From positions 1,101,668-1,165,667 of the forward strand of contig JACEVL010000201.1 in assembly GCA_020284085.1 (NCBI GenBank): 64,000 nt of DNA, read 5' to 3'. Of this stretch, positions 43,741 to 54,946 are shown piece after piece. The DNA is from Aporrectodea caliginosa. Its lineage: Eukaryota > Annelida > Clitellata > Crassiclitellata > Lumbricidae. A program made the position numbers and the translations under genes. Under the pieces are notes generated by a model. The model searched no databases, was not told where the DNA came from, and was given only the letters and a program-made list of their open reading frames with translations. Position 1 is the stretch's first letter; every line of letters starts with the position of its first letter.

Positions 43741-45044
43741 AAAGAGTGCAGTATGATAGTTGTATTATAGTGGAACAGCATGCATTTTGGGGGCAATACA
43801 GGTCGACAAAAGTTACTGAGCTGCTCGATAGGTTCTGTAAAACAGTGACTCTCAGTTTATCACCCTGGAGACCAATTTGCTGAAGATAAACGTCTGGCAG
43901 ATCACCTAATGCCCAAAGATTTTTCTTATAATAAATGAACAAATGTGACCATTTTTTTTCAGTGTAAAGTTTCACTATGACATGAACAGTATGTCATCTA
44001 AACCATAGAATACAGTATTAGATAAAAACGGGCCAAAATGCTATGTACCAAATTGCAACAACACATTGTTATACAGTTATACAATGTACATGGAAGGATT
44101 TTTCGGCAAAGTTACAAGGGTAACTCGCCACCTGGAGGCCTGAACCATCTGGCTCACACTTCATACTGATTGGACGTTGAGTACCATTGGTGTAGGATGA
44201 GGAATATAAATTTACCACAACACTAATTTCGCTCTGCCTGGCAGAGGAATATTTCTACTGGATGTGAGCCACCTACAGCTCATTTTGGCTCAGTTATATC
44301 CATTTTAAAGGAGTTTTAGGTACACAGTGTCATGCTGTGAAGATAAAGCTAATCAATTTGTAATTCTTAAGCATTTGTGTACGATCTTCATTCAGATGTA
44401 ACGAGTTAATGCATGCCAATACCTTTAATAATTAATTTAGCATAGGATGTGTCCGTCAAAGAACAAAACCTAGAGTCAAGTGGCCAAGATGTAATTTGTG
44501 CATATTTAAAGATGAAGGCAAACTCAAATAAGATTAAAATACAAAGTTTATTAGTCAAATCTATTTCAACAATTTCAATAAACATTCGAATCACAAGTGT
44601 AATCTGACTTACAATGTGGATTGCCTTATTCAGTTCATTCACTCTTTCAGAGCACTATAAGATATCTATCCAACTGCGACAATATAAGTATTGACAGAGC
44701 GAACTGTTAGCACATCCTCTGCCAGAAGACTGCAGCTCCATTTTAGGTGGGTGACCCAACCACAGAAAAACTCTGCTACGTTGTCGGTGAGCGAGCAAAA
44801 GTTCTTGCTAGGTTGTGCAGCGCAGGTATCTACCTCCTGCAAAATCCAAGACTAGGTGACAATACCGGTACTCTTAAGCAAGCATATTCTCCTAATGGCA
44901 TTGCAGGAACATCAATATATTTGCAGTCTTAGATATGAATGTGTTACATAAACATTGCACTGTTCTTAATGTGTAGCAATTTTTATAAATTAATTACTAG
45001 ATGACTTTTATGGTTAATTTTCAGGAATTAAAACAAACAATAAT

Positions 45045-45050
45045 TTTATT
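45045..45050 (-). terminator. Candidate polyadenylation signal of WARS1
   Basis: TTTATT on the plus strand is AATAAA on the minus strand, about 220 bases after the WARS1 stop. A second one lies near 44548. Confidence 0.4.
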
Positions 45051-45271
45051 AGGTGCAGTAATACACCAAATTGAAACTTACTTTCCTACTGCAAAAAATC
45101 CATTGTACAGCAGTCATTCTTGATCAATTGTCACAGCATGACAGCAATATCTGCAATAACTCAATTCATTTTGAAATTAAAAAAGTCTGACTTGTGTTTC
45201 ACCTTAAACCAGAGCAAATGTAAGATTTTCATTCCTCATTTAAATACATACTACTCAAAAACATCAATTAG

Positions 45272-46495
45272 CTAGAAGTTGAAGTTGAGTTTTCTTGGTG
45301 TCATGTACTTCTGGACAACTTCATCTGTTACCACTTTGCGTTTCTCTTGATGATCAGCCACAATTTTCTGTAAAATTATGATGAGCTCCTTTTTCAGATC
45401 TCCCGTCAAGAGCTCCCCACTTGAATAGGATTTTCTAATATTCTCCAGACGCACGTCATCTTCCAGGAAGAAGGATAGATATTTGTAGGCGATGTCAACA
45501 TCACAGTTGCCACCCTTTTCCCGATGTTCTTCCAAAGTTGCTCCACCACCAGAAAATGCGTACTTGTTAATTTTCGTCTTGATCACCTTGGCAGAGTCTG
45601 TCAAGTAGACAGAAGAGTTGGGATCACTTCCACTCATCTTTGTCTGAGCTCCCTGCAGGGCAGGGATGAATGTGGAATGGATGAGAGCAGGCTTGGGAAA
45701 TCCAAGACGAGGAGCAACATCCCGAGTCATGCGAAAATAGGGATCCTGATCAATGGCACATGGAATGAGGCAAGGTATGTCTGACCGGTCTCCAAATATC
45801 TGCGGAAAGCTGGAGCTAAATGAGGTTGCCGCCTGGATCGCTGGGAAAGCTATCTTTCCTATGCAGTCGCTGTCCCCAAAGCCAAAGATTCCGCGTGCCT
45901 GGTTGAAAGTCACGGACTTCTGAATTCGGCAGATTGTGCGGTAGAACGCAGGGGACTGGCTAATATAGTCAGTATCAGCAAAGATGAATGTCTTTTCCAC
46001 ATCAAAGCCTACTGCAATGATATCCCTGGCATTCTCTACTGCTAGCTTGTGCGTCTCTTCAAGTGTCAGATCTTTCCAGAAGAACTTTTCGTCATCTGTC
46101 AGCTCAATCACCAGAGGAACATCGAAGGTTTCTTGCAGCCACTTCGTAAAGATAAATGGAATCAAGTGGCCAAGGTGCATGGCTTCGGAAGACGGTCCAC
46201 GACCAGTGTACAAGAAAAAAGGCTCCTTCTTTTCATACCGATCGAGAATATAACTGAAGTCACGATGGGAGAAGAATATTCCCCTCTTAAGAAGCGGGTG
46301 AGCTGGCTTCTGGGTAACTTTCTCAAATCTCTCTATCAGTGCAGCATCGATCTTTGACGAGCCAAATCTCTTTATGAGCTTGTCATAATCTACTCCCTTT
46401 GCCGATTTGCTTTCTACTTTCCATGGATCCACAACGTCATCTTCTAAATCCAAACTGTCTACAGCCTCTTCCAACTTCACGGCATCTTCTGCCAT
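45272..46495 (-). CDS. WARS1: Cytoplasmic tryptophanyl-tRNA synthetase
   Basis: Class I enzyme charging tRNA-Trp with tryptophan in the cytosol. 407 residues from [10 protein letters not shown]. Family blocks: VDPWKV (23-28), [32 protein letters not shown] with the HIGH-type motif HLGH (107-110), [56 protein letters not shown] (286-290) and a terminal MTPRKLNF. The coding sequence is one exon. TTATTGTTCCAG directly precedes GCAAAAATGG, so a spliced 5' untranslated exon is likely, and the in-frame Met 16 codons upstream would be intronic. No WHEP domain precedes the catalytic part, unlike vertebrate full-length TrpRS; an upstream coding exon is not excluded. No stop or frameshift. Confidence 0.97.
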   Translation of the reverse strand: MAEDAVKLEEAVDSLDLEDDVVDPWKVESKSAKGVDYDKLIKRFGSSKIDAALIERFEKVTQKPAHPLLKRGIFFSHRDFSYILDRYEKKEPFFLYTGRGPSSEAMHLGHLIPFIFTKWLQETFDVPLVIELTDDEKFFWKDLTLEETHKLAVENARDIIAVGFDVEKTFIFADTDYISQSPAFYRTICRIQKSVTFNQARGIFGFGDSDCIGKIAFPAIQAATSFSSSFPQIFGDRSDIPCLIPCAIDQDPYFRMTRDVAPRLGFPKPALIHSTFIPALQGAQTKMSGSDPNSSVYLTDSAKVIKTKINKYAFSGGGATLEEHREKGGNCDVDIAYKYLSFFLEDDVRLENIRKSYSSGELLTGDLKKELIIILQKIVADHQEKRKVVTDEVVQKYMTPRKLNFNF

Positions 46496-46546
46496 TTTTG
46501 CCTGGAACAATAAAATGTCGTTGTTAAGCAAGAATAGTGGCAAACT

Positions 46547-46775
46547 TAATAATAATAATATCTTTTCTTTAATAAGCGCCTGACAAACGCACTGCGCTGT
46601 ACATTTACATGTTATGCAATTTAAATCTTAACTACTAACAGAACAGACAGCCTGCAATACAAGTAGCAGCCTACAAAGCTTCCACCCAACGGGGGCTCGA
46701 ACTCGGTACCTCTCGGTCTCTGTGCCAGATGTTATCCAAAGCGCTATCGGGCCCAGATCACCCAGTTTTTTTAAA
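46547..46775 (-). mobile_element. tRNA-derived SINE, minus strand
   Basis: On the minus strand TAGCGCTTTGGATAA (A box) and GAGTTCGAGCCCC (B box, near-perfect) mark a tRNA-like head at about 46770-46690. The tail has ACAGCGCAGTGCG, GGCGCTTATTAAAG and ends in (ATT)n at about 46547. It sits just upstream of the WARS1 coding exon, in its probable 5' intron. Confidence 0.65.
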
Positions 46776-47341
46776 CTGTTTGTCAAGCACAACTGACCTG
46801 GTAAACAACATTGGTTAGAGTACACGTCAAGGCACCTCTGTGCACGAGGATTATGACGATTAGCATATCGATGATGGCTTATATCAAAAGAGATTGAATT
46901 TCGGGCTAGCACAGTTCGTACAAGGGACCTTAAACGGTGTGGCATCCATTCAAATGGGCAGCAGCGGTGAAGAAGAGCACTCTATAAATTCGTTGAAAAT
47001 GTGCAGGGTAGAGGTCATAAGGTTGCAATAGAAAAACGTACACTTGCATTTAACTCTGTGGATGGTTGTGAGTTGTGACAAGAACTTGTTAAGCCTTGCC
47101 ACCTTCATTATATCAGAAATTGAAAACTATCTGTATAACAAAATTGACGTTGTTGGACCGGCAGTACTCCTGAGGAGTTTCCCTTTCGTGGTGCTATATA
47201 AATGCCCGGTAACATTAATTACGATGGTGGAATCTGAATGATCGTTACAGTGGGCATTATCTTGTGCAGTTATGGTCGAAATTAACCATGTCTAATTGTA
47301 CTTAATCAAATCTTTCCGTTGCATACGAATGGTATTGGTTA

Positions 47342-47758
47342 GGCCAAAAAAAAATATAGGTGTGTTTCCGGTAACAGTGGTTTTAAAAAATACTTATGTA
47401 GGTAGGAAAAAAACATTTTGTAAAATAATTTTATGCAATGCTGTATCGTTGTATAATAATAAACGGATATATGGTCATCATATTTCACCTTGCTAAGGCC
47501 AATTTTGCATAGATAATTAAATCGGTGCCCTTATTTACAGTATTCTGGCAAGGAAAGCAGTGTTATCAATGTTGCAAATCTGCACCTCTGGTACGCAAGG
47601 TTAAATTCATGTGTCAATAAAAAAAATTTTGAAAAATTTAAAATTTTTTTTCCCCTTTTACCGTCCAAAAAAAATTTTTTCACAAAATCTGATGCAGTCA
47701 TGCCTAAAAAAGTGGGTCGGTCGGGTTACCGGAAACACACCATTATTTTGTTTTGGCC
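47342..47758. mobile_element. PIF/Harbinger-like MITE with TTA target duplication
   Basis: 417 bp, ends GGCCAAAA...GGTGTGTTTCCGGTAAC and the matching inverted copy, about 34 bp of inverted repeat with few mismatches. TTA flanks both sides (47339-47341, 47759-47761). TWA duplications are typical of PIF/Harbinger. No ORF. Family assignment is tentative. Confidence 0.72.
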
Positions 47759-48765
47759 TTATTTACTTGACTAATTACTTATGTAGGGCTGCTAACGTTT
47801 AACCGGTGGTCCAACCACGCCGCTCGTGGTCCATCTGGAAATGGCCAAACAGCCACGTTTTAATCCTAGAAAATAAATCAGTCTGTAAGCATTATTCGTT
47901 GAGCTAAATACTAGCGATCTGAACTGTACTGTCAAGTAACTTACGCTTCTAAGTCAGGAATTTCTCTAGATTTTCGATTCTTTCCCCTTTTACCGTTCAC
48001 CGCTGATTCTGACTCTAAAGTCTGATGCAATCATGCAACAAATCGAAACTTGCCACAGAACGTCAGCGCCGTAGGCGTAGTATTGGTTGGTAAGTAAGTA
48101 GGTTCACATAATTTAAAACAATAGCGTTATGATGCAATGTTTCATTCTGAACCGGTCGTCGTATTGATTGAAGCGTGTTGCAACACGTCTCTCCTAATTT
48201 ACATTCTTGGCTACACTGAAGACGCTTAAAATAAAACACATACCAAACAAGATGGAAATTGCGTTGGTCATGAGATGGTGCAGAAGCTAGGATAAGGATA
48301 CCCTAGATTAAAAGTTTGGTTTATCCTATCTTCTCCACTTATCTTCGTCGCTAAAATTCGAAAGTAATTGGAAGCAAACTGTTTTGTCAGTGACAGTTCT
48401 GATATCGGTACTTTACCAAATCTAAATCATATACCTCCTCGAGATCTGAGTCCTCTCCACACCGACCCCTCTCCTTTCACCAATTAAGACGTAGAGCACA
48501 CAACCATACTCTCCCACCCACGGATAACTCTCAATAACTTATTCCCAGATCCTTATATAAAAAATAGTTACTAGTTTATTTAAAATAAAATTTTTTAATT
48601 AACTCTTCTTATCCATTATCACCCATGTTAGCAGTTCTGCGTTTTAGTCAGATTGTTTTTCTCAATAAAAAAGAATATATGAGGACAAAAACATGAAAAG
48701 AGCAATTTAACTGGACATCTGACAGCCCACCTTGTATTTGAAAGTGTACTTATTACGGCACTTGT

Positions 48766-48838
48766 GAATAAGCTGGTCTCCCAGACTCCCTGATGTGGTG
48801 TTGAGAAATTTCAAAGATTTACATTACTTACTGACCCT
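48766..48838. repeat. LINE/SINE 3' tail relic
   Basis: GTGAATAAGCTGGT with a degraded body and TTACATTACTTAC at the end, the same family as 1120-1198. Confidence 0.45.
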
Positions 48839-48939
48839 CAACGGATGGCAGGTCCAGGTGGCCTTGTACAAACAGAAACTCGTCATAATTAATGATTAAC
48901 ATCATAGCATCTTCTGGTTTTGTGTTTTTGGATAGGGGT

Positions 48940-49192
48940 TTAGGGTAATGCAACACTATGACATGAAGAGCAGATCAGCACAAGGGATCGCTTCCCGCTA
49001 CCCTCCCAAAGGTAGACTCAGCCTTCCATTCGCCAGATGCCATGGGTAAAATGAGCAGGACGTAATGGGCACCTTGCATGGCTGCCAAAGTTACATTCGA
49101 CTCCTGCAATAACTTGTGATGTTCCATTAATACTGAGTTATAATCATACTGTGGTGTATCAGTTTGAAATGATAAACGATTATTATTATAAT
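48940..49192 (+). mobile_element. tRNA-derived SINE with ATT tail, copy 2
   Basis: Shares GGTAAAATGAGCAG, a GGGCACCTTGCATGGCTGCCA block and TTCGACTCCTG with 4505-4806, and ends in GATTATTATTATAAT. The head is more diverged. Confidence 0.55.
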
Positions 49193-50108
49193 GCTGTCTT
49201 GGGAAGCCATATCAGAGTCGGACTGAGACCATTTTGGGGCCTTGCCATTTCAATCATGCAAAGGGCCACTGGCTCAATCTGGCCCATAACATGCAGTATT
49301 AGATGAATTAATTTATTTTAGGCATATCCTGCACATAATAAAAAATAATTTAATAATAACAATATCAATAATAATCACAGGCCTTGAAAGTTGCTGTTAT
49401 TGTTTTTAAATGTTATTTAGTATACTATTTGATTTAATAGTTCGATTGTGGCAACATCATTGTCCACGGTATTTTAATGATCGCTTTGGGCGTTTGCACA
49501 TTTCACAACAATATACATGTACAGCCCTTCATTAATGAAACATTTTGGAATACCTGTACAACATACATATACAAATTGTATAGAAATCATAAGAAATGAT
49601 TGACATTTGAAACTAGTGTAACAAGAACTGTTAACTGATCAGGCTATGGATCGATAGCTATACAAGTAGTTGCCAGTGGCAGATTTACTATAGAAACAAA
49701 CGAGGCTAAGGTCTACGGGCGGAACATTCAATAAGGCGGCCTAACTTTTAAATAAAAAATTAAACATTAAATTTAATTTTAAAATGCAAGCAAGACAACA
49801 GCAAATAAATGAAATTATAATGATATTAGTAAAAGTTAAAACTCTGGAATATAACTATTACAGGCAGAAAATAATTTGGCCGGGGACAGCAGATTGTTAA
49901 ACCCAACCCTGATAGTTGCTATAGAAAATGTGCAAACTTAAGCAAACAAACTCAGCCTAATACATGCAATTCCAGAAATGTTACTGTGTGCCTTGGATGC
50001 TGCAAAATTCAACTGCAGAACAGTAGCACCACAAATGGCTCAATGTGAATTACAACGCTATAATATACGTAGTCTCGAATGAATTCCACTCTGATTAGAG
50101 TGATAACA

Positions 50109-51783
50109 TGGACAATAATTTTAATTTTTTTTTGCTGCCTAAAAACTTTAGTGTTCATAGATCTTTATGAATCCACTCAGAATGTAGCAAGGCAGGTTTT
50201 TGAGAAAATGTTTGCAATATTTTAAAAGAAATGCCCAGAAAGTTACTTAGTGCATAGACACTGACAACAAATTTTAACTTTTCTTTGCTTCCTAAAAAAC
50301 TGCTGTTCTATATAGAAGCTGAATTCAGTGGTGCGGAATATTTTACCACGTAAGGTTTTTGAGAAAAATAGTTTGCAAGATTTTAAAAGAAATGCCCAGA
50401 TATTTACTTTTAGTGCATAGATTTCACTGGACAACAAATTTCAGACTTTTTGCTTTCTAAAAAACTTTAGCTGTTCTATATAGATTTTGGCACGCTGAAT
50501 CCAGTGGTGTTCTCAGAATTTTTGTATCACGTCAGGTTTTTGAGAAAAATGGTTTGCAAGATTTTAAAAGAAATGCCCAGAAAGTTACTTAGTGCATAGA
50601 TTTCACTGGACAACAAATTTTAACTTTTCTTTGCTTCCCAACAAACTTTAGCTGTTCTATATAGATTTTGGCACGCTGAATCCAGTGGTGTTCTCAGAAT
50701 TTTTGTATCACGTCAGGTTTTTGAGAAAATGGTTTCAAGATTTTAAAAGAAATGCCGAGAAATTTACTTAGTGCATAGATTTACAATGTACTGTTATTTA
50801 CTTTTTGGACATTTTAAAACTGAACAACCGCTGATTTGCGTTTGTATTCAATATATACAAACGCAAATCAGTGGTTGTTTTTTAAAATGTCCAAAAAGTA
50901 AATAACAGTACATTGTAAATCTATGCACTAAGTAAATTTCTCGGCATTTCTCTAAAATCTTGCAAAATTTTTCTCAAAAACCTGACGTGATACAAAATAG
51001 AAGCGTGCTATATAGAACGTGCAAGCTGAAAAGTTAAGTGCAAAGTGATCGTCTAAACTAAGTAACTTTCTCAGCATTCTTTTAAAATCTTGGCCAAATC
51101 AAAAGGACGTGACAAAAAGTTCTGAGAACACCACTGAATTTTGTAATATAGAACTCAAAGTTTTATAAACAGTTAAGAAAGAAACTATGCGCAAGTAAAT
51201 TTCTGGGATTTCTTTTTCTAAAAACCTTGCAAACAAAATCGAACACCACTGGGGCATAAAACCGTGGGAAGCAAAGAGTTAAAATGTTGTCTTAATGCAC
51301 TAATGCATTCTTTTTAAGTCTTGCAAACCATTTTTCTCAAAGACTCTACAAAAATTCTTTCCACTCAAGAATTAGAAAACTAAAGTTTTTAGGAAGCAAA
51401 AGTTAAAATTTGTTCTCCAATGAAATCTATGCACTAAAAGTAAATTTCTGGGCATTTCTTTTAAAATCTTGCAAACTATTTTTCTCAAAAACCTTACGTG
51501 GTAAAAATATTCCGAGAACACCACTGGATTCAGCGTGCCAAAATCTATATAGAACAGCTAAAGTTTTTTAGGAAGCAAAGAAAAGTTAAAATTTGTTGTC
51601 CAGTGAAATCTATGCACTAAGTAACTTTCTGGGCATTTCTTTTAAAATCTTGCAAACCATTTTTCTCAAAAACCTGACGTGATACAAAAATTCTGAGAAC
51701 ACCACTGGATTCAGCGTGCCAAAATCTATATAGAACAGCTAAAGTTTTTAGGCAGCAAAAAAAAAGTTAAAATTTGTTGTCCA
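50109..51783. mobile_element. Foldback-like 1.7 kb palindrome of ~179 bp tandem units
   Basis: The left arm (50109-50847) holds four units spaced 163-179 bp, each with GAGAAAAATGGTTTGCAAGA, AATGCCCAGAAAGTTACTTA, GTGCATAG and CTGTTCTATATAGATTTTGG. The right arm (50855-51783) is the reverse complement in overall plan. The arms meet in a near-perfect hairpin around 50851 (TTTGTAT, 7 nt loop, ATACAAA). Both outer edges read TGGACAA / TTGTCCA. The right arm between about 51000 and 51400 is scrambled by many indels. This resembles foldback (FB) elements, whose inverted termini are built of tandem repeats. No ORF, no clear target duplication. Confidence 0.75.
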
Positions 51784-52439
51784 GTGTAATTTCAATAAGG
51801 TAATTTCAATATAAATCACAAAAACTTCAGTTTCAAGCTCTTTATTCACTGAATGAGCAAGGCTGTGGTGAGAAAATGTATACTTAGAAGACGTTTTATA
51901 CACTGTACAATCCGAATTCCATGACAAAAAGCAATTAGTGGCTTTAATAGGAAATATCTAATTGCTTATTATTGGTCATAATTATGTACCTTGCCAATTT
52001 ATATGACATTTCAGACTTGTTAACTTACATGCTTTATTCAAAAGTAATTTTCTTGCAATTATTTGTCTATTAAGCGTTCAAACAACAACAAAATTAGAAA
52101 ATGAAAATCAAGTCAAAATATTTTGACTTTGTTTATAAAAACAACTACAGCATTTATTGAAAAGTCATGGAAGAAAACCATCGGCACACTTGATATTTGG
52201 TTGTTTCAAAAATGATGCTGTAGTTGTTTCTTATTCAGTTCGCTGCTTCTTTGCTGCTAATTCTTCTTTCTCTGGAAATGACAAAAGCACTCTGCATCAG
52301 TGGATGATACATGAACGATCTCGTGCAAATGCAGCTGAACTCAAAATCGTCATGTTGACATGTCAGCATCAAATTGGAAATCAAGGATTTGGCAGAGTAA
52401 ATGGCTCAGCGGAAGAAACCACTGGTGGTTGAGAGTTCT

Positions 52440-52772
52440 AAGGACTTGGCCCTGCAACCAAAAAGCATGCTCTTAATTTCACCTCTCCTCTGCTTGCATA
52501 GACTCTCCTACTTTCCACTCACGACTGAAAACCGAACTCTTCAAGCTATCATATCCTGATTCTATTCCTGCGTCACCACACGACCACCATCATCACCGAT
52601 TGCCACTGTAGCACCATGCTGTCTCCTCGGCTTGACCTCCCGGATTTTGACCTGGCACCGAAAGCGAACAGAGGAGTTTGGCTATTGCGGACTTGATTTG
52701 ATATAGCGCTGGTGAATAAGATATGGCTTTGTGGGTACTGAGAAACTTGTTAAGACTTACATTACATTACAA
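52440..52772 (+). mobile_element. LINE 3' end with (TTACA)n tail
   Basis: The frame reads SPTFHSRLKTELFKLSYPDS and ends in a His-rich stretch before TAG, a common C-terminus of non-LTR ORF2. The 3' UTR contains GATATAGCGCTGGTGAATAAG and ends TTACATTACATTAC, linking this LINE to the loose tails at 1120, 7395 and 48766. Confidence 0.65.
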
Positions 52773-53632
52773 CTCTCTCCAAAGTGGTTAGCTGGGTGAC
52801 AGGTCAAAAGAATTATCATTGCTTGAAGTTTGCCATAGCAGACATTACAGCTGCCCAATGAAGTGAAGTACTGGAATTCAACTGGATTTGCTGAACTTTG
52901 GGGCTTTTATGACTATGAACCTGTGAGACTCTGCAGGTCCTGCAACATCTGGGACCATCATGTACTGCAGGGTTGCTACATCCTATGACATTTTGCAGGT
53001 TTCAGTATTTGGCCCACTAAACCAACTCCGCTCCTCTAATATACAAGCACACCTGCACAGCCCCGAGTTTGATTGTTTTGCATCAAGTGCTGCAGTGGCA
53101 CAGGTCATCTGGCTGGGTAACCAACAGCAATGTATTGTTTTGCTTTAATTAACTTTTCTTGATATATCTTTACATTTTATTTATGGGATTACTCTTGTCT
53201 ATGTGCATCTTATCAGAACGATTGAGTATTCTAATGCTGTGTATGCAGGCCTCTATCATACTGTGATCTATGCAGACCTTCTTTAGGGCTCGGGATAAGG
53301 CAGCTGAAATATGTTCTATGTGTAGCTGTAAGACTTGTACATGTTATTTCAAAACCGAACTATTTAACAAGCTACAGCACTAGAGCATGTCACTGTAAAA
53401 TGTGCTCTATAAGTGTCAGAACAGAAGTTTCCAAAGAGAGCAGGGCTTAAATTTCATTACATTTCATAACATTAACACTTTGAGTAGGTATAATGACAAT
53501 CACTAGAAACTGCAATTGAGTGGAGCGTCAATGACAAATCTAATCTAGACTGCTCTACTGGTCTACTCTGATGACTAATCTTAGTAAAACGGTGAGCTGC
53601 ACACTGTCAGGCGCTTGCACTCTTTTGGCTGT

Positions 53633-53638
53633 TTTATT
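53633..53638 (-). terminator. Polyadenylation signal of the GON7-like gene
   Basis: TTTATT on the plus strand (AATAAA on minus), 109 bases past the stop codon at 53747. Confidence 0.5.
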
Positions 53639-53746
53639 GGACTCCACTCTTCAAAGTCATAACTCTTCTAATTTTAGAAAAAGGTCCCAAAATACAGTTT
53701 TTGAATAGTTCGACTGATTTCTAAAACCCCTCTAAGAGTATCCGAA

Positions 53747-54010
53747 TCAACTTTGTTTAGACGAATTACCTTCGTCTGAATCGCTTTCATCGTTGTCTTC
53801 CTCTTCTACGTTCAAAGCATGGTTTGATTCTTTGTTAGTTGTTATTTTTCTTTCTTTATCAACCAGCTCCGATAACTCTTCATTTATCTGTCTCTGTATG
53901 GTTCTAATTGCCGACGTTAACGACGCGGGGTCTTGGGCGATATTAAGAGACTGAGTAAATGTCTTGGAATCGCCTGCTTTGTGCGTTAACCGAATGCAGA
54001 CTTCGTCCAT
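53747..54010 (-). CDS. Small acidic-tailed protein, possible KEOPS subunit GON7
   Basis: 87 residues from the ATG at 54010 (context CAAAAATGG, a good Kozak site; the longer upstream Met has weaker context and adds a hydrophobic stretch that looks untranslated). MDEVCIRLTHKAGDSKTF forms a likely strand, residues about 25-55 (ASLTSAIRTIQRQINEELSE) a helix, and the end is acidic and disordered (NVEEEDNDESDSDEG). Metazoan GON7 has the same size and plan: a strand with a Gly-Asp turn, one helix, an acidic tail. GON7 works in the KEOPS complex that makes t6A in tRNA. Similarity is by architecture and a few positions only. An AATAAA signal follows at the right distance. Confidence 0.55.
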   Translation of the reverse strand: MDEVCIRLTHKAGDSKTFTQSLNIAQDPASLTSAIRTIQRQINEELSELVDKERKITTNKESNHALNVEEEDNDESDSDEGNSSKQS

Positions 54011-54436
54011 TTTTGCAACAAAATTAGTCAATTCACGAGAATCAAAATGTACAACAAGCAAAAAGTAATTACTACAACGCAACAACAACTTTCTACAGCC
54101 TACAACACAAATCAAAACCGAGTGGGAATATTAGGCCTTCTCCCTGGTTCTCCCATAGATGATTAGTCCGGAAGAGAGAGGCATACTGAGAAGACAACTT
54201 TAGCGCCGTATTCGGGGCAACATACATATTGCGTCTCGTAAAGACAAAAAATAAATTTCATCTGCCAGCTTAATGGCACAAATGTAATATCGCAAACTCT
54301 AGATTTCTAGAGCGTCCACAAAAGCTAAGTCGCGGGATCCAGTTTATTCACAGGCGCTTTATCAAACAAAAATCGATAGGCAGAGGTCAAGATCCGGAGA
54401 GTCAGGCAGGCAGATCAAAGATTTTAGAGTCGTAGC

Positions 54437-54471
54437 ACAGAATAGATAAAGCGTAGCTTTATCTATTCTGT
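54437..54471. repeat. Inverted repeat, 16 bp perfect arms
   Basis: ACAGAATAGATAAAGC, GTA loop, then the exact reverse complement. It lies about 430 bp upstream of the GON7-like start codon. Confidence 0.9.
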
Positions 54472-54566
54472 GGTCGTAGATAGTCAGACGGCTAAGGTGG
54501 ATGATGTTGTAGAGTTGAAATGGCGAGGGAGGTGACTACAAAATTTAATGTAATGTGATATCGGTA

Positions 54567-54946
54567 GGGGTCATCCATTAATTATGTCAACAAAATAGGG
54601 GGGACGGGGTTTGGAAAAGTTTGACAGTTGTTGACAGGGGGAGGGGGTTCGGCTGAAGTTGACGTCAAACATTTTTTCGCAATGAATCCCAAAAAAGGTA
54701 GCGAAACAGAGTAAATGTCTAAAAAAAGGTCATCTAAAAAATGTCTAAAAAAAGGTCATCCGAGTTCAAATCTCTAAAAAAAGGTCGTTGAGAAAAAAAT
54801 TTCAGTCGGGCTACGCTGCTGGTAGGGGGGGTTCTGGGATTGTTGACATAATATTTTGGGGGGTCCGTCAATGTTTGACAGTTGTTGACAAGGGGGGAGG
54901 GGTCAAAAAGGCCTAAAATTTGTTGACATAATTAATGGACGACCCC
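54567..54946. mobile_element. MITE with GGGGTCRTCCATTAATTATG ends
   Basis: 380 bp. The left end GGGGTCATCCATTAATTATG and the right end, read inward as GGGGTCGTCCATTAATTATG, differ at one position over about 27 bp of terminal repeat. GTA is duplicated at 54564-54566 and 54947-54949. The interior repeats GACAGTTGTTGACA near both ends and has AAAAAAAGGTCATC tandem units. The ends resemble ISL2EU/Harbinger-type MITEs known from many animals; superfamily uncertain. Confidence 0.78.

Larger units (their letters stand above)
43071..45271. other. Convergent intergenic region CEP295/WARS1
   Basis: Both genes end here, tail to tail. Apart from a tRNA-derived SINE at 43553-43740 and a possible WARS1 polyadenylation signal at 45045, I see no gene or structured element. 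Confidence 0.6.
46502..53746. other. Gene-poor interval upstream of WARS1
   Basis: Any 5' untranslated exon of WARS1 should be here but was not located. The interval carries two SINEs, a Harbinger-like MITE, LINE tails and the foldback palindrome. Near 53285-53480 a sequence with TTTCAAAACCGAACTATTTAAC and an ATTTCATTACATTTC tail may be another degraded LINE end. A 91-codon frame at 52157-52432 has no recognisable similarity. Confidence 0.55.

Noticed and set aside
45272..46543. Upstream Met at 46543 as TrpRS start
   Set aside because: It would translate TTATTGTTCCAG, a splice acceptor; the Met at 46495 has good context and begins the family-like N-terminus.
46690..46770. Possible tRNA gene on the minus strand
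   Set aside because: Good A and B boxes but no proper acceptor or anticodon stem; it has a SINE body and ATT tail instead.
50109..51783. CRISPR-like array of ~179 bp repeats
   Set aside because: Animal genome, no short repeat plus unique spacer pattern; the units are long tandem copies in inverted arms.
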